Source of the DNA: Phragmites australis
Taxonomy: Eukaryota; Streptophyta; Magnoliopsida; Poales; Poaceae
Reading direction: 5' to 3'
Length of the DNA: 64,000 nucleotides
Assembly (NCBI RefSeq): GCF_958298935.1
Contig: NC_084943.1
Location: 10,836,001 to 10,900,000 of the forward strand
Part shown: one piece after another, positions 56,079 to 64,000 of the stretch
Layout of the letters: every line of letters begins with the position of its first letter
Numbering within the stretch: the first letter of the stretch is position 1
Translations under genes and position numbers: made by a program
The notes under the pieces: model-generated
What the model was told of the DNA's origin: nothing
Seen by the model: the letters and a program-made list of their open reading frames with translations, nothing else
Database searches by the model: none

Positions 56079-57635
56079 ATGACAGAAAAAGGATCGCAGT
56101 CGGAGGAGCTCTCCCTCCAGGATGTCCAGGCGCAGGTTGATGGGCTCAAAAACGACATGAAGACGATGCACGAGAGATTTGATTCTACGATCACTTCGTC
56201 GAATGCGCGTTTTGATCAGCTCGACCTCGCTGATACAGCTGCCCACACCACGCTCGAGTCGATCACGACTCGTCTTGAGGCCATGACGACACAGCTTCGG
56301 ACCATGTCGACACAGCTCACGGAGTTGCAAAATGCACGTGACTACGGCGCCGACACCGAGCTAGATGAAGACAATCGTCGTGGTCGTGCTCGTAGGGTAC
56401 GTGTTCCTATTAATGATTCTTTTGCCAAAATAAAATTTAAGATTCCTACTTTTACTAGCAAATATGATCCGGCTGCTTATCTTGATTGGGAATTAGAAGT
56501 TGAACAAAAATTTGCCTGCCATGATATTCCTGCTAATTTACAAGTTAAGGCTGCTATTAGTGAATTTACTGAATTTGCTTTAATTTGGTGGCGTGAGTAT
56601 AGACAAAAATATCCTGATAATATTCCAGCCACTTGGACGGCATTAAAAGCTGCTATGCGTCATCGTTTTGTGCCGTCATATTTTGCTAGAGATTTGCTTA
56701 ATCAAATGCAGCGTTTTCAACAAGGTTCGCTTTCCGTAGAGGATTATTATCAAGCTTTGCAAAAGGGTATGATTCGCTGTGGTTTAGTTGAACAGGATGA
56801 TGCTGCTATGGCTCGTTTTAGAGGTGGTTTAAACCGTGAAATTCAGGACATTCTTGATTATAAGGATTATGATGACATGACCACCTTATTTGAATATGCT
56901 TGTAAAGCTGAACGCGAAGTGCAGGGACGGCGATCTTCGACACGCACTAATCATTTTGCAGGTTCGAGCAAGGCTCCTACACCAGCCCCACGGTCGACGC
57001 CCCCTACTTCCTCTTCCACCCCGCGCGAGTCGACCTCTTCATCGACCGCACCTTCGCGCGACTCGTCGGCCAAGCCGACCGCGCCTCCGGCCAAGCCCGC
57101 GCCGTCATCTGGACGTGCTCGCGATATTCAGTGTCATCGTTGCAAAGGGTTTGGTCATGTAATTCGAGATTGCCCCAACAAACGGACCATGCTGATTCGT
57201 GACGACGGTGAGTATTCTTCCGCTAGTGATTCTGAGGATGTTCAACATTCTATGCTTGCTACTGACCATGCAGATAATACGGAGCTTCATGTCGACTCTA
57301 GTGCCGCCGACAGGTATGCAAATCTTGTTGTGCAGCGTGTTCTTAGTACACAGGTCGTTCAGGACGAAAAGAATCAGCGCCACAACATTTTTCATATCAA
57401 AGGCGTCGTGCAAGAACGAGCGGTCCGTATAATCATCGATGGTGGCAGTTGCAACAATTTGGCTAGTACGACCTTGGTGGAGCAGTTGTCATTGCCAACA
57501 AGGAAGCATCCACATCCTTATCATGTTCAGTGGCTTAATGATGGCGGCAAAATAAAGGTAACGCGCTCGGTACGTGTTCCTTTTTCTCTTGGCGCCTATT
57601 CTGATTTTGTGGATTGTGATGTCCAATGGCCATGA
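56079..57635 (+). CDS. gag: Gag-protease of the CRM-type element
   Basis: The first ATG is at 56079 (MTEKGSQSEELSLQDVQ); the frame is open from 56055 without an earlier ATG. Order: a coiled-coil-like N-terminus (residues about 10-90), Retrotrans_gag core (AYLDWELEVEQKF, WWREYRQKYP, about 120-260), a Ser/Pro/Ala linker (about 290-345), zinc knuckle CHRCKGFGHVIRDC (from residue 352), then protease with IIDGGSCNNLAS (Asp454). DGG in place of DSG or DTG is, as I recall, usual for this clade. The frame ends in TGA at 57633 within a short duplicated stretch. The pol frame follows in the same phase, so gag-pol was one protein. Confidence 0.93.
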   Translation: MTEKGSQSEELSLQDVQAQVDGLKNDMKTMHERFDSTITSSNARFDQLDLADTAAHTTLESITTRLEAMTTQLRTMSTQLTELQNARDYGADTELDEDNRRGRARRVRVPINDSFAKIKFKIPTFTSKYDPAAYLDWELEVEQKFACHDIPANLQVKAAISEFTEFALIWWREYRQKYPDNIPATWTALKAAMRHRFVPSYFARDLLNQMQRFQQGSLSVEDYYQALQKGMIRCGLVEQDDAAMARFRGGLNREIQDILDYKDYDDMTTLFEYACKAEREVQGRRSSTRTNHFAGSSKAPTPAPRSTPPTSSSTPRESTSSSTAPSRDSSAKPTAPPAKPAPSSGRARDIQCHRCKGFGHVIRDCPNKRTMLIRDDGEYSSASDSEDVQHSMLATDHADNTELHVDSSAADRYANLVVQRVLSTQVVQDEKNQRHNIFHIKGVVQERAVRIIIDGGSCNNLASTTLVEQLSLPTRKHPHPYHVQWLNDGGKIKVTRSVRVPFSLGAYSDFVDCDVQWP

Positions 57636-60600
57636 TATCCAATGGAAGCATGTTCTTTGTTGCTTGGCCGTCCTTGGCAATATGATGTTGATAGTGTTCA
57701 TCATGGTCGTTCCAATTATTATTCCTTCTTGTTTAAGGGTCAGAAAATTGTTATTCATCCTATGACACCTGAACAAGTTCTAAAAGATGATATTGCTAGA
57801 GCGGCAAAAGCTGCAAAATTGATTAAATCACCTCCTGTTGCACCTGTTCAACCTGAGATTAAATTGCATAACCCTATCTTGCTTGCTACACGTGCTGATT
57901 TTGATGAATTACATGATGCTAATTTGCCTTGTTATGCGCTCGTTTGCTCTCGTATGCTTGTTTCACTAGATGAGGCGCCTACATTGCATATTCCTCCTGC
58001 TGTTGCTAACCTTTTGCAGGAATATAAAGATGTCTTTCCCGCTGAATTGCCACCGGGTCTTCCTCCTATTCGTGGCATAGAACATCAAATTGATTTAATT
58101 CCAGGCGCACAGCTTCCTAATCGCGCTCCGTACCGCACAAATCCTGAAGAGACGAAAGAAATTCAGCGTCAAGTCCAAGCGTTGCTTGACAAAGGTTACA
58201 TTCGTGAGTCTCTTAGTCCTTGTTCGGTTCCTGTTTTGCTTGTTCCTAAGAAAGATGGTTCATGGCGTATGTGTGTCGATTGTCGTGCAATTAACAATAT
58301 TACAATTCGTTATCGATATCCTATACCACGCCTTGATGATATGCTTGATGAACTTAGTGGTGCCACAATTTTCTCTAAGGTTGATTTGCGTAGTGGTTAC
58401 CATCAGATTAGAATGAAACTAGGAGATGAATGGAAAACGACATTTAAAACAAAATTTGGCTTGTATGAATGGTTGGTTATGCCGTTTGGTTTGTCTAATG
58501 CTCCTAGCACTTTTATGCGCTTAATGAATGAAGTTCTTAGGCCTTTCATTGGAATATTTGTTGTTGTTTATTTTGATGATATTCTTATATACAGCAAATC
58601 CATGAATGAGCATTTAGATCATTTGCGTGCTGTTTTTGATGCTTTGCGTGCTACTCACTTGTTTGGTAACATGGAAAAATGCACTTTTTGCACGCAACGT
58701 GTTTCGTTTCTTGGCTATGTTGTCACTTCACAGGGAATTGAGGTAGATGGCAGCAAGGTGGACGCCATTCAAAGTTGGCCTCAACCGACGACGGTTACAC
58801 AGGTTCGCAGTTTTCTTGGTCTTGCAGGTTTCTATCGTCGTTTTGTGAAAGATTTTAGCACCATCGCTGCACCGTTGCACGAATTGACCAAGAAGGGTGC
58901 GCCATTTGAGTGGGGCGCACCACAGGATGAAGCCTTCAACACTTTAAAGGAACGGTTAACTCATGCTCCTCTCTTGCAATTGCCTAATTTTGATAAAGTG
59001 TTTGAATTGGAATGTGATGCTAGTGGAATTGGGTTAGGTGCTGTTTTATTACAAGATCATAAACCCATTGCATATTTTAGTGAGAAGTTAAGTGGTGCTG
59101 CTCTTAATTATTCTACTTATGATAAAGAACTTTATGCTTTAGTGCGAACTTTGCAAACATGGCAGCATTATCTATGGCCTCGCGAGTTTATTATTCATTC
59201 TGATCATGAAGCTTTGAAACATATTCGAACCCAAACTAATCTGAACCGTCGTCATGCTAAGTGGGTCGAATTCATTGAGTCTTTTCCGTACATCATCAAA
59301 CATAAAAACGGGAAGGAAAATGTGATTGCTGATGCTTTGTCTCGTCGTTATACGATGCTGTCCCAATTAGACTTTAAAATCTTTGGTTTGCAAACTTTGA
59401 AAGATCAATATGTTAATGATGCTGATTTTCATGACATTGTTTTACACTGTAAAGATGGCAAACCTTGGGGCAAATTTCATATGCAGGATGGGTTCCTGTT
59501 TTGTGCTAACAAGCTGTGTATTCCAGCTAGCTCGGTTCGTCTTTTGTTGTTGCAGGAGGCGCATGGAGGTGGTCTGATGGGTCACTTCGGCGTTTTCAAA
59601 ACACACGAGGTGTTGTCCGACCACTTCTTTTGGCCACGGATGCGCCGTGATGTTGAGCGCCTTGTTGCACGTTGCACTACATGTCAGAAAGCTAAGTCTC
59701 GTTTGGGTAATCATGGTTTGTATATGCCCTTGCCTGTTCCCTCTTCACCTTGGCATGATATTTCGATGGATTTTGTTTTGGGATTGCCTCGCACTAAGAA
59801 GGGGAGGGACAGTATTTTTGTGGTCGTTGATAGATTCTCTAAAATGGCTCACTTTATACCTTGTCATAAAACTGATGATGCCTCAAATGTTGCTGAATTG
59901 TTCTTTAGAGAGATTGTTAGATTGCATGGAATTCCTAAAACAATTGTCTCTGATCGTGATGCTAAATTTCTTAGTCACTTTTGGCGTTCTCTTTGGAATA
60001 AATTGGGAACTAAGCTGCTGTTTAGTACTACTTGTCATCCTCAAACTGATGGGCAAACTGAGGTAGTAAATAGAACTTTGTCTGCTATGCTTAGAGCTGT
60101 TCTAGATAAAAATTTGAGACGTTGGGAAGATTGTTTACCTCATGTTGAATTTGCTTATAATCGTGCTACACATTCTGCCACTAAGATGTGTCCTTTTGAG
60201 GTTGTTTATGGCTATATTCCTAGGGCGCCTATTGATTTGTTTGTTATTGATGTTGAAGATGAACCACATGTTGATGCTCTTGCTCATATTGATCACATGA
60301 AACAATTGCATAAAGAAACACAACAAAACATTGCTGTTGCTAATAAAAAGTATCAAGTTGCTGGTAGTAAAGGTCGAAAACATGTTTCTTTTGAACCTGG
60401 TGATTTGGTTTGGTTGCATTTGCGTAAAGATAGCTTTCCTACTTTGCATCGTTCGAAATTGATGCCTCGTGCTGCTGGTCCTTTTAAAGTGCTAACCAAA
60501 ATTAATGATAATGCTTATGTTCTTGATCTGCCCATGGAGTTTGGTGTTTCCACTAGTTTTAATGTTGCAGATTTGAAACCATATTTGGGCGAGGATGATG

Positions 60601-60851
60601 AATTGCCGTCGAGGACGACTTCACTTCAAGAAGGGGAGGATGATGAGGACATCGACACCTATATATCAGCCCAGACGCCATCCACTCCAGCCCAGGTGCC
60701 ATCTCCATCAGCCCAAGTCCCCACGCCATCTCCATCAATCCAGGCGCCACCAGCTAGGCCAATGACTCGGGCCCGTGCACGAGAATTAAAGATTGTTTTG
60801 GTGCTGAAGAATGAAGGCCCAGAAGCTCAGTTTGACCAACAGAAGGCCTAA
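57636..60851 (+). CDS. pol: Pol (RT-RNaseH-integrase) of the CRM-type element
   Basis: Same phase as gag after the TGA; the first ATG is at 57642, and residue numbers count from it. RT has the YFDD box at 310-313. RNase H follows ([23 protein letters not shown]). Integrase has the zinc region (His641 ... Cys678, Cys681), then Asp710, Asp771 and Glu807, the last two 35 residues apart as in DD35[21 protein letters not shown] block, an acidic stretch, and Ser/Pro repeats lead to [11 protein letters not shown] at 1040-1050. The last 70 or so residues lie in the 3' LTR. No other stop is seen. Without the TGA it would be a full polyprotein. Start-codon use at 57642 is not implied. Confidence 0.93.
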   Translation, partial: YPMEACSLLLGRPWQYDVDSVHHGRSNYYSFLFKGQKIVIHPMTPEQVLKDDIARAAKAAKLIKSPPVAPVQPEIKLHNPILLATRADFDELHDANLPCYALVCSRMLVSLDEAPTLHIPPAVANLLQEYKDVFPAELPPGLPPIRGIEHQIDLIPGAQLPNRAPYRTNPEETKEIQRQVQALLDKGYIRESLSPCSVPVLLVPKKDGSWRMCVDCRAINNITIRYRYPIPRLDDMLDELSGATIFSKVDLRSGYHQIRMKLGDEWKTTFKTKFGLYEWLVMPFGLSNAPSTFMRLMNEVLRPFIGIFVVVYFDDILIYSKSMNEHLDHLRAVFDALRATHLFGNMEKCTFCTQRVSFLGYVVTSQGIEVDGSKVDAIQSWPQPTTVTQVRSFLGLAGFYRRFVKDFSTIAAPLHELTKKGAPFEWGAPQDEAFNTLKERLTHAPLLQLPNFDKVFELECDASGIGLGAVLLQDHKPIAYFSEKLSGAALNYSTYDKELYALVRTLQTWQHYLWPREFIIHSDHEALKHIRTQTNLNRRHAKWVEFIESFPYIIKHKNGKENVIADALSRRYTMLSQLDFKIFGLQTLKDQYVNDADFHDIVLHCKDGKPWGKFHMQDGFLFCANKLCIPASSVRLLLLQEAHGGGLMGHFGVFKTHEVLSDHFFWPRMRRDVERLVARCTTCQKAKSRLGNHGLYMPLPVPSSPWHDISMDFVLGLPRTKKGRDSIFVVVDRFSKMAHFIPCHKTDDASNVAELFFREIVRLHGIPKTIVSDRDAKFLSHFWRSLWNKLGTKLLFSTTCHPQTDGQTEVVNRTLSAMLRAVLDKNLRRWEDCLPHVEFAYNRATHSATKMCPFEVVYGYIPRAPIDLFVIDVEDEPHVDALAHIDHMKQLHKETQQNIAVANKKYQVAGSKGRKHVSFEPGDLVWLHLRKDSFPTLHRSKLMPRAAGPFKVLTKINDNAYVLDLPMEFGVSTSFNVADLKPYLGEDDELPSRTTSLQEGEDDEDIDTYISAQTPSTPAQVPSPSAQVPTPSPSIQAPPARPMTRARARELKIVLVLKNEGPEAQFDQQKA
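60627..60640 (+). other. polypurine tract of the CRM-type element
   Basis: CAAGAAGGGGAGGA lies directly before the 3' LTR start at 60641. It is inside the pol coding frame. Confidence 0.85.
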
Positions 60852-61309
60852 AGACTGATGTGGACCAACTTGGGCCAATCTGGCCAAGGCGGCCCAAAGG
60901 AGGGCGCCCCTAGGGGTGCGTGCCTCTCCCTCTCCTAGCCGGCCCTAGGGGCTGCGCCCCCTCTTTTCCACCCTATAAAACCAGGGGCTGCGCCCCCTAT
61001 TTTACTTGAGTTTTGTTTAATTGATAGCCTAGCTACAATCCGTCCTTCGACGTGAATTCAGAACTCCACCTTCGTGCAATACATCAGATTGCTCGCCTCT
61101 AATTCTTGCTCGTTCTTCGATTGCTTGCAAGAATTGATCCTCGTGATCAGGTTGATCTTGTTTACCGCAAGGTTAATATCCATCGGAAGTTGGTTCAGCG
61201 ATTGCATTGGCGCTTCGGGCTTGCTCGTCGTAGTCGGATCGTGAGGGTCGACGTCCACTAATCGAAATTATCATCACTCGCCGAAAGATCGGGCACTCTA
61301 CACCTATCA
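60641..61309 (+). repeat. 3' LTR of the CRM-type element
   Basis: 669 bp with two differences from the 5' LTR. It contains the pol stop at 60849. It is followed by the TSD CTGAC. Confidence 0.97.
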
Positions 61310-64000
61310 CTGACTGCAAGGATAATGCATTTGGTTGAATAGCAAAGAATATCCACAAGGTTAATTTGATTCAGCGAAATAGCACATTTAATGACATGAA
61401 CAACTAGCATCAACCAACAATAAACATAGACTTCAATAAAGTAAACTTTGCTCAACTTAAAAGTTCCAGCACATGCTTCTCCCAGAAGCCCACATACTTT
61501 CCATTCCTTTTTCCAAACTAATCAAAACTCTATGATGTTACCCAATGAACATAAGCATGCTCATAACCGAGAGCGCGGCAATTCGAATTGTTCTTACACC
61601 CTGCAGGGGCTACATCTTTATCGACACGACTTAGTTTCATCCTCTTGGACCCCGAGATAACCTTTCTCATACCCGGAACTACCCACTTGCACATACCCCT
61701 ATAGCAACGGGGTTACCGCGAGCGTGTCCCAAACACCTCCGGCCCCCCGCCATCTTGCATCTCTCATCCTTTTTCTTACACGTCATAGGGCCACAGGTCA
61801 AGTGTTAGCACGACATATGATAATAAGCTTATCTTACTATTAGATCGACATGTGGTAAGTATGGAAAGTGCTTAATCCAAATGACACCACGGACAGTGTT
61901 TAAACGATGCAAGCGGTCTATGGCACCCGAGTCTCCTCTCATGAACTGCCCCTGACACCCGCTCACATCTCGTCTCATTTTTTTCCAACTCATCATCCCA
62001 GCTTATAATTCCTTTGTAATAGTAGTGGAAAGTCATGTAGCTCACGAACGACAGTGACATCCATCGTTCGACTTCTACAAATGACCTATGCAAAGGCTAA
62101 GCAATTCTCATATCATTTTTAAGTTGGACCATGATACGTTATTCCCAGGCTACAAGGATCATGATTAACAACTTGGTCAAGATAGGTACTATGCAACGAA
62201 TAGGATCTACCCGATTACCGACATCGACTTGCTAAAACATGCATATACGACATATGTCAAGACCTAGTAAATTGACCAACAATTCACAAAAAATATAGGA
62301 GAGATATGATCGATGCTTGCCCGATGCCTGCCTGACGCTTCCTACGCAACACTCACAAAACTCTACTTATTTGCTTGTGGTTTCAACCACGTGACACTCT
62401 GAAGCGTCGGTTTCTAAATAAAGATGATAGTGCATCGCAATAAGTATGATGTCATGCAATGAAATATTCTCCACAATGTATGACCAAAGTGGAGATGCAA
62501 TGTATCATGACATGAGCTTTAAGCATTAAGGATTTCCTTAATTTAACAATTTATTGATTTCATTAAGCTTAAACCAAGATCAATTCAAATTAGAAAATTA
62601 ACTATGTTTAACATGAGTGTGAGTATTTTTAATGAACAGGGCATATAATATAATAAGATTAACAAAATTGATTTCATCAATTTTGGAGTTACCAATTATA
62701 AACAAATTTTATAAATCAAAGAAATCTCCACACATATTTCATGGCTCCTAGTATTTTTAACATGTATAGCATTAACAAACAAAACTAACAAAATTGGTTT
62801 CACAATTTTTGGAGCTATATTCAATTTTCTATGCATTTTACAAGTTTCAGCTGATTTAATAGTTGAACCAATATTCTATTTAGCATTTTCTGATTTTACT
62901 GAATATTTAAATGCCTAAATTCCTCTTTCACCCAGGGGACGCTAGCCATAGAGGCTGGCTGACCCGGGTCAAAGTCGACCGGAGGTAGGGCGGCATAGTA
63001 CCGGGCGGTACGGGCGAGCTCACAAGCGGCAAACGGTGGTGCAGCTCAGCCGGCAAGTGGCACCAGCATGATGCGGGGATCACGCCGGTGGCACACATGG
63101 TAGATAGCGAGGTCCGGGGAGTGGCCAGCGACAGCAAGCGGAGGCAAGTAGCTAAATGGCGGCACAATCGACCCAACCGAGTAACCCTACAGCATCTACG
63201 TGCAATTGTGAACGCAACAACGGGGCTAGTTGCCAATGGGCCTGGCTGCAATTCTGGCGGCAGCGAGCGCACACAGGCGGTGGCAGCTCGGCCACCGTGG
63301 GCTACCACGCTGGCGATGGGCTGAAGAGAAAAGGACACACGTGTAAGGAAGAGGTGATCGAGATGAAGCTCACCGCGTAGTTGGCTAGGTCAGAGAGACG
63401 ACATGGTGGCGGCTCAACAGCAGATGGGCGAAGGAAGGCGTCGGTGATGAAGAAGACGACGATGCGAGCTTCAATCGGGCTGGGAAACGCAACAATATGA
63501 TCAGGGAGGGCTCCAGCAACCTTCCTCCTTGCTTCAAGGAGCTCAGGCTCGGTCGAATCGAGCTCGAGCTCAACGGAGTTCAAGGCGGCATGATGGCGGG
63601 CTGTGCTCTGCTCAGTGCTGCTTGGTCGGGTGACAGAGAGCAAAGGGAGAGCAGGTGAGAGAGGAAGAGAGATAGCAACGCAAGGGGAGGGGATAAGGGC
63701 GGCTGAAGGCAATGGATGCCTTGGTCGCAGGCGACATGGCCAGTCGGCTGCAAACGTCAACAAAAGTGGTGGCTGCCCTCTTGAAGCTGCCGGTCGAGAC
63801 AGAGGAGGGAGAGGATGAAAGTGGGGCCATGACAAACAGTGACTAGCAGACAATACTTTGGTTTCTCCTTGTCTTATCCAAATGAACACATTTCCAAGCC
63901 TTAAATTTCTAGGACAAATTTTGTTGGACTCTATAATTCTTGTGCAATCCATTTTAACTTGTTTGACCTAAAAAGCCTAAGCCAATTTTGAATTAAAATT
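61310..64000 (-). repeat. gypsy LTR, right part (minus orientation), runs off the window
   Basis: It continues the LTR from 54397. 61315-62900 is of mixed to AT-rich composition. 62930-63840 is a GC-rich block much like that in the Tekay-like LTR (compare 9050-9900, GAGAGAGG-type text), and the last bases are again AT-rich, as at LTR ends in this family. The terminus itself is beyond base 64000, so total length is at least 3.1 kb. No host gene was recognised; frames on either strand of the GC-rich block are not protein-like. Confidence 0.65.

Larger units (their letters stand above)
54398..61309 (+). mobile_element. CRM-type Ty3/gypsy chromovirus, near intact
   Basis: LTRs at 54398-55066 and 60641-61309, both 669 bp, differ only at 54799/61042 (A/G) and 54956/61199 (T/C). 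The TSD is CTGAC at 54393-54397 and 61310-61314. Primer site, leader, one gag-pol frame and a polypurine tract are all present. The pol frame runs about 210 bp into the 3' LTR and ends with a [11 protein letters not shown] motif. This overlap and C-terminal motif are hallmarks of the CRM clade, many of whose members target centromeres. The one visible coding lesion is a TGA at 57633. Confidence 0.93.

Noticed and set aside
63302..63952. 216-codon minus-strand frame as a host gene
   Set aside because: It is in the GC-rich block of a gypsy LTR that matches the LTR design elsewhere in the window; it is Ser/Pro/Leu-rich with no known domain.

Overview
This window is a nuclear chromosome segment of a plant, almost certainly a grass (Poaceae). 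It shows Sirevirus-type Ty1/copia elements whose LTRs carry CACCGGA/TCCGGTG palindromes, Tekay-like chromoviruses with roughly 3-kb LTRs, a CRM-type chromovirus, a TAT-type non-autonomous element and short hAT-like elements. No intact host gene, rRNA, tRNA or CRISPR array was seen. The species cannot be named from the sequence.

Layout. (1) 1-10232: a decayed minus-strand Tekay-like Ty3/gypsy element with two 2.9-kb LTRs (the left one cut by the window edge), an extra reading frame before gag, then gag and pol. (2) 10232-11721: a small gypsy remnant with two direct repeats, a primer site and an integrase scrap. (3) 11722-15490: LTR-like gypsy sequence split by a copia solo LTR (12396-14029) with a perfect ATATA target-site duplication (TSD). 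(4) 15490-19295: the only stretch not dominated by retrotransposons. It holds two hAT-like elements with near-perfect 8-bp TSDs; the second carries a captured, intron-containing fragment of a plant gene. (5) 19296-20748: minus-strand Sirevirus 3' end. (6) 20749-26851: non-autonomous TAT-like element made mostly of tandem repeats, with an antisense ORF. (7) 26852-39800: a minus-strand copia gag remnant split by a plus-strand composite Sirevirus (28386-39233), which itself contains a foreign copia LTR and body and a CRM fragment. (8) 39800-44068: minus-strand Sirevirus of the same family as that inner body. (9) 44069-53947: plus-strand Sirevirus with an env-like region, split by a 2.75-kb gypsy solo LTR with a perfect GTCAG TSD. 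(10) 53948-64000: a minus-strand gypsy LTR split by a nearly intact CRM-type element (54398-61309).

History. The nested order can be read from the TSDs. The CRM-type element is youngest: its two 669-bp LTRs differ at 2 positions, its TSD is CTGAC/CTGAC, and its only visible coding lesion is one in-frame TGA between protease and reverse transcriptase. The other autonomous-type elements carry many stops and shifts. CRM-clade elements are known for centromere targeting and for coding sequence that runs into the LTR, as here. The window could therefore be (peri)centromeric, although no centromeric satellite array is visible.

No undescribed functional system was proven. The best candidates for follow-up are the gene fragment in the hAT-like element, the antisense ORF with its inverted acidic motif, the multi-frame minisatellite, the extra 5' ORF of the Tekay-like element, and the stop-split CRM-type polyprotein.
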